Origin: Alphaproteobacteria bacterium
Lineage (GTDB): Bacteria > Pseudomonadota > Alphaproteobacteria > Rhodobacterales > Rhodobacteraceae
NCBI GenBank assembly: GCA_030429105.1
Contig: JAUIDE010000006.1
Span: 1 to 64,000, forward strand
DNA length: 64,000 nt
Direction: 5' to 3'
The notes beneath the pieces are model-generated. The model was not told the origin of the DNA and ran no database searches. It worked only from the letters and a program-made list of their open reading frames with translations. Positions within the stretch are counted from its first letter, which is position 1; each line of letters starts with the position of its first letter. Both the position numbers and the translations under genes were made by a program. Positions 8,653-17,746 of this stretch are shown here, one piece after another.

Positions 8653-9677
8653 GCCGGATGCGGGGAGGCGGCGCAGGCGCGGAGCAGCGCTTCCCGCATC
8701 TTCTCGAGCGGGAGGACGCGCTCCGCCCCGCCCGCCTCCGCCGCCGCCTTCGGCATTCCATAGACGACGGAGCTCCCCTCATCCTGCGCGAAGGTCCGCG
8801 CGCCGGCGTTTCGCAAGGCGCGCAATCCGTCAGCGCCGTCGCGGCCCATGCCCGAGAGCACGGCGGCGGCGACGCGGGCGGCAGTGGGCTCGCCCGAGGC
8901 GAAGAGCCGGTCCACCGCCGGGGAGACGCCGTGCATCTTCGGCCCTTCGACGAGCCGGCAATGCAGCCCGGCCGAATCGACCTCGAGATGCAGCGGCCCG
9001 CCCGGCGCGATATAGACGACTCCGGCGCGAAGCGGCGCGCCGTCCGCCGCCTCCATCACCCGCGGCGCGGCGGCGACGTCAAGCCGCGCAGCCAAGAGCT
9101 TGGTGAAGCCCACCGGCATGTGCTGCACGATCAGGGTCGGCGGGCAGTCGGCCGGCCAGCCGCCGAGAATGGCGCTGAGCGCGTCCACCCCGCCCGTGGA
9201 GGCGCCCAGCATCACGATCCGGTCGGGCGCGAAGGGCATGGCGGCGGCGGCCGGCCGCGCCCCCGCGGGGGCCGGCCCGCGCAGCCGCGCGCGCGCCGCC
9301 TGCTTCACGATCCGCGGCAACGCAGCGAAGCTTTCCCCGTCATCGCCGTGGCCCGGCTTGCAGACGCATTCCACCGCGCCCTCGACCAGCGCCTCGATTG
9401 CGACGGCGGCCCCCTTCGCCGTGAGCGTGGAGACCATGACGACCGGCGTCGGGCGCAGCCGCATCAGCTTGCGGAGGAAGGATATGCCGTCCATCCCCGG
9501 CATCTCCACGTCCAGCGTCAGCACGTCGGGCGAAAGAGCCTTGATCGCCTCGCGCGCCTCGTAGGGATCCCCGGCCTCGCCGACGACCTCGATATCGGGA
9601 TCGCGCAGCAGCGTCGCGGCGATCAGCCGGCGCATCGTGCGCGAATCGTCTACGATCAGAACCCTGGTCTTGCGCAT
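8649..9677 (-). CDS. cheB: Chemotaxis protein-glutamate methylesterase CheB (operon 1)
   Basis: 342 residues. Receiver domain with D56 in TLDVEMPGMDG, linker, then the methylesterase domain with the serine in MLGASTGGVDAL, the histidine in IVQHMP and the aspartate in SGMGRDGADG. It removes methyl groups from receptors and is activated by CheA. It follows the PAS-MCP by 25 bases and overlaps cheD by 4, so the modification enzymes B and D are translationally linked. Confidence 0.96.
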   Translation of the reverse strand: MRKTRVLIVDDSRTMRRLIAATLLRDPDIEVVGEAGDPYEAREAIKALSPDVLTLDVEMPGMDGISFLRKLMRLRPTPVVMVSTLTAKGAAVAIEALVEGAVECVCKPGHGDDGESFAALPRIVKQAARARLRGPAPAGARPAAAAMPFAPDRIVMLGASTGGVDALSAILGGWPADCPPTLIVQHMPVGFTKLLAARLDVAAAPRVMEAADGAPLRAGVVYIAPGGPLHLEVDSAGLHCRLVEGPKMHGVSPAVDRLFASGEPTAARVAAAVLSGMGRDGADGLRALRNAGARTFAQDEGSSVVYGMPKAAAEAGGAERVLPLEKMREALLRACAASPHPA

Positions 9678-9702
9678 CGCTCAGCCCCCGGTCTTCCGAG
9701 CC

Positions 9703-11574
9703 TCAGAACTCGTTCCAGTCCTCGTCCGGATCGGCGGCGAGGGCGGCGGAGCCTTCGGTCCGCAAGGCGCGGCGCGCCGGGGCGGGGCTCGCCTCGCGCC
9801 CGCCGCCGTCGCCGACGCCGAACTGGCCGATGATCTCCCCGAGCCGGTTCGAATCCTCGCGGAGCTCATGGCCGGCCGCCGTCATCTCCTCGACCATCGC
9901 GGCGTTCTGCTGCGTCACGCCGTCGAGCTGGTCCATCGCCGCCATGATCTCGCCGACGCCGGAGGATTGCTCGCGCAGCGCGCCCGCGATGGCGGCGACG
10001 AGCGCGTTGATCTCGCCCACCGTCGCGATGATCTCCTCCAGCGCGGAGCTGGTCTGCCCCACATATTTCGCGCCTTCCTCGACCTGGCGGGCGCTGGAGG
10101 AGATCAGCGTCTTGACCTCCTTCGCCGCGTCAGAGCAGCGCTGCGCCAGCGCGCGAACCTCGGAGGCGACGACGGCGAAGCCGCGGCCCGCCTCGCCCGC
10201 CCGAGCCGCCTCCACCCCGGCGTTGAGCGCGAGGAGGTTGGTCTGGAAGGCGATGTCGTCGATCACGCCGATGATCTGCGCGATCTTGCCGGAAGATTCC
10301 TCGATGTTCCGCATCGCGTCGAGCGAATGGCCCACGACCTCGCCGTTGTCGCGGGCGTTGGCGGCGGCGGCGGCGATGAAGTCGTCCGCCTTGGCGGCGT
10401 CCGCCGCCGCGGCGCGCACGCTGTCGGTGAGCTGCTTCAGCGCCGCGACCGTCTCCTCCTGCGCCGCGGCCTGGCTCTCGGTCCGGCGGGAAAGGTCCTC
10501 CGCCGCCTGGCTGATCTCGCCGGCGCCGGAGCGGATGCCGCCGGCCCCGGCCGCGATCTCGCGCAGAACGTCCGAAAAGCGCGCGCGCGTCGCGTTGAAG
10601 TCATGCCTGAGCTGCTCGTGTTCCTCGGGGAACGGCTGGTCGATCGGCAGCGAGAGGTCGCCGGCGGCGAGCCGGGCGAGGCCGCCCCGGAGCCCGGCGA
10701 CGACGCGGGAGAGCGCCGAATCCGCCCGATCCAGCTCCTTGCGCGCCTCCTCGCGCTCCGTCTCCTCGCCCGTCGCGTCGCGGCCGATGAAGACGATCCG
10801 CGCCACGGCGCCTGATACGTCCGCGATCGGGCGCCATCCGCCGCGAAGATGCGCCGCCCCGCCGTCCTTTGTCTCGTGGCGGAACGCGCCGTCCACCGCG
10901 TCGCCCCGGAATAGATGCTCCCAGAGATCCCTGTAATCGAGCGATTCGCGCTCGGCGTCGTCGACGAGGAGCGAGTGGGGCTTGCCGACGATCTCCTCCA
11001 GCTCATAGCCCAGCGCCTCGAGGAAGAGCGGATTGGCCCGGACGAGCACGCCCGAAGGGTCGAACTCCGCCACCGCCTCGCGCGCCTCGATCGCGAGGAT
11101 GAGCGCGCGGTCGCCGAAAGCCGCCTGCATCGCCCCGGTCATGTCCCGAAGCTCGACCGCAAAGCCCGCCCGCCCGTCCTCTTCCGGCGAGAGCGGGGCG
11201 GGGTTCAGCTCGACGACGATGCCGCCGAACGCCGCGTCCGCCGGCTCGCCCGCGGCGAAGAGCCCGGCCTGCTTGCCCTTCGTTCCGGGAAAGAAGTCCA
11301 GCTTAGCGCCGATCGGCTTCGCCGGGTCGAAATCGCGGGAAAGAGCCCGGAAAGCCTCCGCCCGCTCGGCGAAGAAGCGCAAAGCCGCCTCGTTCGCCTC
11401 CACGAGCCGCATCTCCGCGTCGAGCAGGACGAGCGCCGAACGGGTCCGGCGGAACGCCGCGGTCGCAGGGGCCGGCGCCGCGGCGGGCGGCGGGAGGAGT
11501 TCGGCCGGCGCCGCCGGGGCGGTCTCCGCCGCGGCTTTCTTGCCCGAGGGTGAGAGTCTGGCGAGGAGGTTCAT
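9703..11574 (-). CDS. Soluble PAS-type methyl-accepting chemotaxis protein with CheR-tether-like tail
   Basis: 623 residues, no membrane segment and no signal peptide. After a Pro/Ala-rich lead come two PAS-like domains (about 40-150 and 155-275; the second has [20 protein letters not shown] and [10 protein letters not shown]), a HAMP-like linker (about 290-340), and the MCP signalling domain with the hairpin [19 protein letters not shown]. The last five residues, DWNEF, match the xWxxF pentapeptide that tethers CheR/CheB in other bacteria. The architecture resembles energy/redox-type cytoplasmic receptors (Aer/BdlA-like), but no residue proves a flavin or haem cofactor. Confidence 0.9.
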   Translation of the reverse strand: MNLLARLSPSGKKAAAETAPAAPAELLPPPAAAPAPATAAFRRTRSALVLLDAEMRLVEANEAALRFFAERAEAFRALSRDFDPAKPIGAKLDFFPGTKGKQAGLFAAGEPADAAFGGIVVELNPAPLSPEEDGRAGFAVELRDMTGAMQAAFGDRALILAIEAREAVAEFDPSGVLVRANPLFLEALGYELEEIVGKPHSLLVDDAERESLDYRDLWEHLFRGDAVDGAFRHETKDGGAAHLRGGWRPIADVSGAVARIVFIGRDATGEETEREEARKELDRADSALSRVVAGLRGGLARLAAGDLSLPIDQPFPEEHEQLRHDFNATRARFSDVLREIAAGAGGIRSGAGEISQAAEDLSRRTESQAAAQEETVAALKQLTDSVRAAAADAAKADDFIAAAAANARDNGEVVGHSLDAMRNIEESSGKIAQIIGVIDDIAFQTNLLALNAGVEAARAGEAGRGFAVVASEVRALAQRCSDAAKEVKTLISSSARQVEEGAKYVGQTSSALEEIIATVGEINALVAAIAGALREQSSGVGEIMAAMDQLDGVTQQNAAMVEEMTAAGHELREDSNRLGEIIGQFGVGDGGGREASPAPARRALRTEGSAALAADPDEDWNEF

Positions 11575-11722
11575 GATCGACGTTCCGTTCCTGTGCTGGC
11601 GTTTCGTGCCGCTTTCCGGCCCCGGGTCGCTCCGGGGTCGGCGGGGGCGAAGTTCGGGCGCCCCGCGTTGTGCTTCTCTGCCCCCGACTCGCTGAAATCT
11701 TCCTTAAGCGGGGCGCGCCCGC

Positions 11723-14170
11723 TCACGCTTCGGCGGCGGCGAGGGCTCTTTCCGGGGCGGCTTCCGGCTCCGCCTCCTCCGCCGCGCCGCGCCCGTCCGC
11801 CGCATCCCTGTCGGCGTCGTCGATCGTCGCCGTGAGGTCCTGCGCCTGGAAGGAAAGGTCCTGCGCCGTCTCCAGCGCCGCCGCGGCGGCCGAGAGGTTC
11901 CGCTCCACCACCTCCGCGAGAGCCCGGATGGCGGAGTCGATCTGCTCGGCGCCGGTGGATTGCTCCCGCGTCCCGAGCGAGATCTCCTTCACGAGGCCGG
12001 ATGTCTTCTCCACCTTCGGCGAAAGGTCGTCGAGCAGCGCCCCCGCCTCGCGGGAGAGGGTCACCGTCCGCGACGCGAGCTCGTTGATCTCCTCGGAGGC
12101 GGCGCGGCTCCGTTCCGCCAGCTTCCGGACCTCGGCGGCGACGACCGCGAAGCCGCGCCCGCTTTCCCCCGCCCGCGCCGCCTCGACCGCGGCGTTGAGC
12201 GCGAGGAGGTCGGTCTGCCGCGCGATCTCCCGCACGATGGAGATCCGCTCGGCGATCTGCGTCATGGCCCCGAGCGCCTCCCGCACCGTCGCGCCGGAGC
12301 GGTTCGCGGCTTCGGCCATCTCCCGCGCGATCCGGTCGGTCGCCTCGGAATTGTCCGCCATGAGCCGGAGGCTGGAGGACATTTCGGTGATCGCCGCGGA
12401 AGCCTCCTGCGCGGCGCTGGATTGCCGGACCGTGCCATCGTTGATCGCCTCCGCATTCTCCCGGAGGCTTTCGCTGACCCCGGCGACGGATTGCGCGCTC
12501 ATCCGCGCGCGCCGGAGCACCGATTGCAGCCGCGTCTCCAGCGCCATGGAGCGCGCGAGATTCTCCCGGAAGACGACGAGCGCCGCCCCCATCTCGCCGA
12601 TCTCGTCAGTTCGGTCCTCGAAGCCGGAGATCGGCGCGAGGTCTCCGGCCGCCAGCGCCCGCGTCCGCGCCGAGAGCGACCGGAGCGGCGCGACGACCGC
12701 GCGCCCGACCATCCGGACGGCGAGCGCCCCGATCACGACGCCGAGCGCGCCGACGAAGGCGAGGGCGATCTGCGCGGTCATGATCGCGGCGTTCACCTCT
12801 GCGCCCGCCTCCTCGATGCCGGCCACTGCGCCGTCGATCTCCATTTGGGCGCTTGCCGCGAGTCTCGCCATCGCCTCCTCGGCCTCCCGCGCCGCGCGCA
12901 GCGCGGCGTCCGCCGCCTCGATCTCCCGCAGGCGCATCGAGGCGACGCCGATCTCGGGGTCGGCCGAGGCGAGAATGCCGTCGATGGTCTCCGACAGCGG
13001 GCCGATATCCCCGCCCGCGTCGCGCGCGGCCCTCAGCGCGTTGCGGCCCAGCTCCAGCGGCTCGATGGCCGCGAGCGCCGCCGCGCGGTCCGCCGCGCCG
13101 CCCGCGCCGTACACCGCGGCGACCGTCTCATGGATGAAACTGTCGATCTCCAGGCGGTTCTGCATGAGCCTGAAAGGCCCGTCCATGAGCGCCTTCAGGG
13201 TCCCCTCGGTCGCGGCGATGGAGTCCTCCGTCCGGATCGTGAGCTCGAACACCTTGTCGTCCAGCAACGAGTCCACCGTCAGTTCGAGTTCACGCGCCGC
13301 GTCTAGCACCGCCCTCTGGACAAGCGAGCTGCTTCCCGCCGAGCGCACCTTCATCGCTTCCGCAATCAACGCCTCGCTCGGCGCGTCGAGGGTGCTCGCT
13401 GAAGAAGGGTCGAGCGTCCGCAGCTCCTCGAGCGCGGCCGCAAGCCGACCCTCGGCGCTCGTCGCCGAATCACCAAGTATGCTTTTGACGGACGGGTCGA
13501 ACACCGTGCTCTGCCCGATGGCCGATCCGGCGAGGAGGTTCGCCGCCGCCCGCACGCGAAGGGCGTATTCGACCTTCCGCACGTCCGTCTCCACCAACTC
13601 GCGCACCGTCGTCGCGGCGTTGTCCGAGACGCCCTCGACCCCGAGGACCATCTCGAAATTCGCTTCGTCCACGATGGGATGCAGCTGCTCCTCCGCGCGC
13701 TCGGCGAGGGCGATGAGCCGCCCGATCGCCGCTTCCCGGTCGGCCTCGGCCGCAAAATCCGCGCGCTGCGCGGAGAGGAGCGCGTCCCCCTCGCGCCGCG
13801 CCGCCTCGGCGCTGGCGGCGAGGCCCTCGTCGATCTCGCCCGCGCGCGCCGCGAGTGTTTCGTCCAGCACCCGGAGCGCCGCGGCGAAGGCCTGCGCGCC
13901 GGTTTCCAGCGCCGCCTCGTCCCGCGCGCGGCGCATCGCCTTGAGCGCCAGGTCAAGGTCCGCCACAGCGGTCAGCGTATCCTTCGCGCCGACGAGGGCG
14001 CCGACCCGCTCCTCCCGCAGCCGCTCCACGGCGCCTGAAATCACGAGGAACGCCGCCATCGCGACGCCGGCGCAGACGAGGGTTAGCGCGACCGCGCCGC
14101 CGAGCCCGAGGTAGATCCTGCGGCCGACGCCGCCACCGGTCTGCGTCTGCACTTCAGCATCCTGCGACAT
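11723..14170 (-). CDS. Transmembrane methyl-accepting chemotaxis protein with large periplasmic domain
   Basis: 815 residues from the ATG at 14170. The frame is open to 14212, but MSQDAEVQ has a better upstream AAAGG and keeps the first membrane helix N-terminal. TM1 lies at about residues 19-41, a helical periplasmic part of roughly 420 residues follows, TM2 at about 465-487, then HAMP, then the signalling domain with [20 protein letters not shown]. The periplasmic part is about twice the usual size, rich in alanine, arginine and acidic residues, and could be a bimodular helical bundle. The gene lies directly after an orphan LivK-type binding protein, which may present a ligand to it. No xWxxF tail. 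Confidence 0.92.
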   Translation of the reverse strand: MSQDAEVQTQTGGGVGRRIYLGLGGAVALTLVCAGVAMAAFLVISGAVERLREERVGALVGAKDTLTAVADLDLALKAMRRARDEAALETGAQAFAAALRVLDETLAARAGEIDEGLAASAEAARREGDALLSAQRADFAAEADREAAIGRLIALAERAEEQLHPIVDEANFEMVLGVEGVSDNAATTVRELVETDVRKVEYALRVRAAANLLAGSAIGQSTVFDPSVKSILGDSATSAEGRLAAALEELRTLDPSSASTLDAPSEALIAEAMKVRSAGSSSLVQRAVLDAARELELTVDSLLDDKVFELTIRTEDSIAATEGTLKALMDGPFRLMQNRLEIDSFIHETVAAVYGAGGAADRAAALAAIEPLELGRNALRAARDAGGDIGPLSETIDGILASADPEIGVASMRLREIEAADAALRAAREAEEAMARLAASAQMEIDGAVAGIEEAGAEVNAAIMTAQIALAFVGALGVVIGALAVRMVGRAVVAPLRSLSARTRALAAGDLAPISGFEDRTDEIGEMGAALVVFRENLARSMALETRLQSVLRRARMSAQSVAGVSESLRENAEAINDGTVRQSSAAQEASAAITEMSSSLRLMADNSEATDRIAREMAEAANRSGATVREALGAMTQIAERISIVREIARQTDLLALNAAVEAARAGESGRGFAVVAAEVRKLAERSRAASEEINELASRTVTLSREAGALLDDLSPKVEKTSGLVKEISLGTREQSTGAEQIDSAIRALAEVVERNLSAAAAALETAQDLSFQAQDLTATIDDADRDAADGRGAAEEAEPEAAPERALAAAEA

Positions 14171-14252
14171 GATCTGTAACCTTTTATCGCGCACGGAAAA
14201 TCGCCAAACCACGCAGCCGCGCGCGGGGCGCGGCTGCGGTTTTCTCTTCGGC

Positions 14253-15410
14253 TCAGGCGCCGGGGCCCTTCACCGGGGCGAAGGCGCCGGAGGCGTCGAT
14301 CCGCGTGAGGAACACGGCGTCGAGGCCTTGGTTGTCGCCCGGGCCGAAGCTGAGCGTGACCCCGCCGAGATCATGCGCCGTCATCCCCTGCACCGCGGCG
14401 AGGAAGCCCGCGCGGGTCGGCTCCGCCCCGGCCGCGTCGAGGGCGGCGATGGCCATGAGCCCGGTCAGATAGCCTTCGAGCGAGACGAAATCCGGCTCCT
14501 GCCCCGGCGCATGGGCCGCGAGCGCGGCCTGGTACCGGGCGACGACCGGAACGCCCGCGTCCCAGGGCGAGGGCACGACCTGGCTGACGATCACCCCGTC
14601 CCCGTCCGGCCCGAGCTCCCCCGCGAGGGCCTTGGAGCCGACGAAGGAGATGTTGACGAAGGTCGGGTTGAATTTCAGCTTGCGGGAAAGCTTGATGAAT
14701 TCCGCCATCGGCTTGTAGGGGCCGACCATCACCACCGCCTCGGGCTCCGCCTTGCGGATCTCGAGCAGGGCCGACTTCACCGCGACCGTGTTGCGGGTGA
14801 AGGTGCCTTCGGCGATCAGCGTCATCCCGCGCTTCGAGAGCGCGGCGTTGACGCCGTCGAGCCCGGCCCGGCCGAAGGAATCGTCCTGATAGAGGATCGC
14901 GATCTTCGTCAGCTTCTCCTGGTCGACGAGATGCGCGATCCAGGCCTCCGTCTCGGCGCCGTAGCTGGCGCGGAGGTTGACCACATTGCCGAACTCCGGA
15001 TTGCGCAGGAAGCCGGCGCCGGTGAACGGCCCGACGAAGGGCACGCCCGCCGTGGTGGCGAGCGGCTGGGTCGCGGCGGAGGTGGGCGTGCCCACCGGCC
15101 CGATCAGGCCGAAGATCGAACCCGAGTTGAGCATCGCGCTCACCGCCGCCGCTGAGGCGTTCGGCTCGTAGCCGTCATCCGCCGTGACGAGCTCGAGGGT
15201 CCGGCCATGCACGCCGCCGGCTGCGTTCGCCTCCGCGAAGGCGATCTCGATGCCCGTCCGCACCCCGGTTCCGAGCGCGGCTGCGGGGCCTTCGAAGGCG
15301 GCGACCTGCCCGAACGTCACCTTGTCGGCTGAGACGCCGGGGTCGGCGAAGGCCGCGAAGGGCACGGCGAGGGCGAGGGCGGTACGCACGGCGATCTGTC
15401 GTAATGACAT
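14253..15410 (-). CDS. Branched-chain-amino-acid-type (LivK-like) periplasmic binding protein without a transporter
   Basis: 385 residues. A signal peptide of about 22 residues (MSLRQIAVRTALALAVPFAA) is followed by a type I periplasmic binding fold: VTFGQVAAFEGPAAALG, LELVTADDGYEP, IGPVGTPTSAAT, AILYQDDSFGRAGLDG and YLTGLMAIAAL. The family binds amino acids, amides or small organic acids for ABC uptake. No LivHMFG genes are near; instead it sits inside a chemotaxis operon, 82 bases before the large membrane MCP. A role as a ligand-presenting protein for that receptor is inferred. Confidence 0.9.
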   Translation of the reverse strand: MSLRQIAVRTALALAVPFAAFADPGVSADKVTFGQVAAFEGPAAALGTGVRTGIEIAFAEANAAGGVHGRTLELVTADDGYEPNASAAAVSAMLNSGSIFGLIGPVGTPTSAATQPLATTAGVPFVGPFTGAGFLRNPEFGNVVNLRASYGAETEAWIAHLVDQEKLTKIAILYQDDSFGRAGLDGVNAALSKRGMTLIAEGTFTRNTVAVKSALLEIRKAEPEAVVMVGPYKPMAEFIKLSRKLKFNPTFVNISFVGSKALAGELGPDGDGVIVSQVVPSPWDAGVPVVARYQAALAAHAPGQEPDFVSLEGYLTGLMAIAALDAAGAEPTRAGFLAAVQGMTAHDLGGVTLSFGPGDNQGLDAVFLTRIDASGAFAPVKGPGA

Positions 15411-15485
15411 GTGGGTCTCCCATCCGTGTTGAACGTCGCTTTCTGAGCCTGTTCAGGTTTCCTCGGTGTTTACGCTCGACTGCTT

Positions 15486-15510
15486 CTTTTCGATCCGAAA
15501 TATCGAAAAG
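15486..15510. other. Perfect 9-bp inverted repeat after the receptor-like gene
   Basis: CTTTTCGAT and ATCGAAAAG are separated by 7 bases. It begins 1 base after the stop of the gene that ends at 15512 on the minus strand. It could be a terminator-like hairpin, but no T-run follows on either strand; an operator in the gap before the LivK-like gene is the alternative. Confidence 0.45.
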
Positions 15511-15511
15511 C

Positions 15512-17173
15512 TCAGAAAAGTATGTCCGCCAGAGCGTCCTCGGCCGCTGCCGCGGCCTCGGTCGCCGGCTTCGGCGGCGGCGGGTCCCGTCGCCGCGCCA
15601 CGCCGCCGCCGACGAGCGCGAGGTGCACCTCGCGCTCCCGCTCCATCGTGTAGAGGTCGAAAAGGTCCTCGAGCTGCGCCGCCGGCGGCGGCGAGGGCGG
15701 CGCGTCGGCGCGCATCTCCCGCGCGATCTCGCCGAGCCCGGAGGCCGCCGCCGTGACCTGGGCCAGCGCCTCCCGCGCGCCGCGGACCGCCGGCAGCAGC
15801 CGGCCCGAGGCCTCGGCCGCCTCGCCCCGCATCGTCTCGAACGCCGCCAGCGCCTCCTCCGCGTCCCGCAGCCGCTTCTCCGTCTCTTCGAGCGCGGCGG
15901 AGAAGGCGGACGAGGTCTCGACAATGGCCGCCCCCCGCTCCGGCGCCGCGGATTCGGAGAGCCGGCGCAGCGCCTCGCTGCACTCGCCGCCTCGCGCAGC
16001 GCATTCCTGCGCGCATTCCCGCACCGCGTCGGAGAGGACGCCGAGCGCCGCGCGCGAGGCGCCGCTGCGCGCGGTCAGCAGCATGGCGTTGATCGCGGAA
16101 AGGTTGATGCCGGCGGAGCTTCGCGTCAGCCCGGCGAACCGCTCCTTCGCCTCGGACAGAAGCGCGCGCACGCTCGCGCCCGATTCCGAGGCGATCCGGG
16201 CCGCGTCCGCCGCCGCCCCGCGCTGCGCGGCGATCTTCTGGAGGTCGGAGCGGCGGAAGCGGAGCGCCGCGCCGGCGGCGCCCTCGTCTTCCGCCGCGCC
16301 GAACACGTCCCGCACATGCACGCCCTCGGAGGCGAGGCGCGACATCGACCGGTCCGCGCCGGCGGCGGAGGCGCGCGCGTCGGCGGCGAGCGCGTCGAGC
16401 TGCGCGGCGACGAGAGCGCGCACCGCGCCCTCCCGCCCCTCGGCCCGGTCGATCATCGTCGTCACATGCTCGACCCGCTGCGCCAGCGAATCGGAGAACT
16501 GGATCGCGGCGACGAGCGAGGAGGTCTCCCGCGACACCGCCTCGGCGTAGGAGCGCGCTGCGCCGCCGAGCCCGCGCAGGAGTTTCGTCGCCTCGCTGCG
16601 GATCGCCTCGCGCCGCGCCTTGCCCGCCTCGATCGAGGCGCCGGCGGAGCGGAGCGCGCGGGCGGCCCGCCGCCCGGCCTCGTCCGCGTTCCCGAGCGCG
16701 GCGCCGACGCCCTCGATCGCACGCCCAAGATGCCCGCACTCGGAGGAGAGCGCGCTGATCAGCCGCCGAAGATCGACGACATAGACGTCGAGCCCGTTCG
16801 CCCCGAGCGAACCTGCCGTGACGACGGTGATGGAGGCGATGGCCCCGAGCTCCCGCACCTCCCGCACGATCTGGTCGAGCGAGGCGATGGCGAGTTCGAG
16901 ATCGGCGAAGGCGGAGGCGCGGTCCGCCCCGCCGCCGGCGAGCGCGGCGCCGAGCGCGCGCGCGGCCGACGCGACAGGGCCGACCGGGTCTCCGTCGATC
17001 TCCTGCGCGGCGAGAAGGGACGAAAGCCGGTCGAGCTGCCGTCCGAGCGCGCCGAGCTCTCCATGCACATGCCGAAGCCTGTCAGCCGCCTCGGCGAAGG
17101 CCCCGACGCTGCGGTTCGCCTGCTCCGCGACATTGGCCCTCGCCGCGTCGAATTCCGTGCGCCTTGCCATCAC
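15512..17173 (-). CDS. Soluble coiled-coil protein with a degenerate chemoreceptor hairpin
   Basis: 553 residues, no membrane segment, almost wholly helical with long Ala/Glu/Arg heptads. Around residues 355-385 the sequence INLSAINAMLLTARSG then VLSDAVREC can be aligned with the conserved MCP tip ([17 protein letters not shown], then VVASEVRAL). The glutamate of NAAxE is replaced by leucine and the AGE glutamate by alanine, so normal CheA/CheW contacts are doubtful. Cysteines cluster after it (RECAQECAARGGEC). It is the first gene of chemotaxis operon 1, divergent from cheY of operon 2. It may be a cytoplasmic receptor relic turned adaptor, or a competitor for receptor arrays. Confidence 0.7.
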   Translation of the reverse strand: MMARRTEFDAARANVAEQANRSVGAFAEAADRLRHVHGELGALGRQLDRLSSLLAAQEIDGDPVGPVASAARALGAALAGGGADRASAFADLELAIASLDQIVREVRELGAIASITVVTAGSLGANGLDVYVVDLRRLISALSSECGHLGRAIEGVGAALGNADEAGRRAARALRSAGASIEAGKARREAIRSEATKLLRGLGGAARSYAEAVSRETSSLVAAIQFSDSLAQRVEHVTTMIDRAEGREGAVRALVAAQLDALAADARASAAGADRSMSRLASEGVHVRDVFGAAEDEGAAGAALRFRRSDLQKIAAQRGAAADAARIASESGASVRALLSEAKERFAGLTRSSAGINLSAINAMLLTARSGASRAALGVLSDAVRECAQECAARGGECSEALRRLSESAAPERGAAIVETSSAFSAALEETEKRLRDAEEALAAFETMRGEAAEASGRLLPAVRGAREALAQVTAAASGLGEIAREMRADAPPSPPPAAQLEDLFDLYTMEREREVHLALVGGGVARRRDPPPPKPATEAAAAAEDALADILF

Positions 17174-17376
17174 GCCTCCCCTTGTTCGCAGGCGCAGGGA
17201 TGGCCCCGAAGTCCTGACAAGCGGTGAAAGGCGGCGCCGCCGATGCTTCGAGTTTTAAGCGCCGGTGAACCGATCCTTCACCTCCTCCAAGCAGAAGGTC
17301 GCCCCATCGGACGACCGACAGGCGCGTGTCTGAACGCCACGCCCGACTGCGGATCAGGAAGCGAAGGAGAGGCGGC
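17174..17376. promoter_or_regulatory. Divergent control region between the two chemotaxis operons
   Basis: These 203 bases hold no convincing gene and must carry the start signals for both operons. Visible are an inverted repeat GGTGAA-N7-TTCACC near 17263-17281, and AGGAGAGGCGGC before the cheY ATG at 17377. I could not find a clear sigma-28 pair (TAAA and GCCGATAA at normal spacing). Confidence 0.5.
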
Positions 17377-17742
17377 ATGGGCCGGACCGTTCTGACGGTG
17401 GATGACAGCAAGGCGATTCGCGACATGGTCGCGTTCACGCTCGAACCCGAAGGCTACCGCGTGATCGGCGCGGAACACGGGGCCGACGGTCTGGAGAAGT
17501 TCCGGTCGGAAGCGGTCGATTTCGTGATCACGGACCTCAACATGCCGGTGATGAACGGCATCGACTTCATCAAGAATCTCAGGGCCGATCCGAAGGGCGC
17601 CGGGGTTCCGGTGGTGATGCTCACCACCGAGTCGAAGCCGGAGATGAAGGCGGAGGGCAAGGCCGCCGGCGCCACCGGCTGGATTTCCAAGCCTTTCGAC
17701 GCGGCGATGCTCGTCGCCGTCGCCAAGAAGCTGGCGGGGTGA
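17377..17742 (+). CDS. cheY: CheY-type response regulator (operon 2)
   Basis: 121 residues from the ATG at 17377, which follows GAAGGAGAGG; an upstream in-frame start would add an arginine-rich lead unlike CheY. Receiver residues D9/D10, D53 in ITDLNMPVMNG, the threonines in MLTTES and K in SKPFDAAML are present. It is the first gene of the plus-strand chemotaxis operon and ends 4 bases before cheA. Its close likeness to the CheY at 7318-7683 suggests duplication within the island. Confidence 0.94.
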   Translation: MGRTVLTVDDSKAIRDMVAFTLEPEGYRVIGAEHGADGLEKFRSEAVDFVITDLNMPVMNGIDFIKNLRADPKGAGVPVVMLTTESKPEMKAEGKAAGATGWISKPFDAAMLVAVAKKLAG

Positions 17743-17746
17743 TGCC

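Noticed and set aside
11575-11722. Possible terminator (CCCCGG-N6-CCGGGG) between two receptor genes
   Set aside because: The stem is only 6 bp, there is no T-run, and such stems are frequent by chance in this GC-rich sequence.
11670-14114. An 814-residue Ser/Ala-rich plus-strand frame
   Set aside because: Antisense of the large MCP; low-complexity Ser/Ala/Arg content and no motif.
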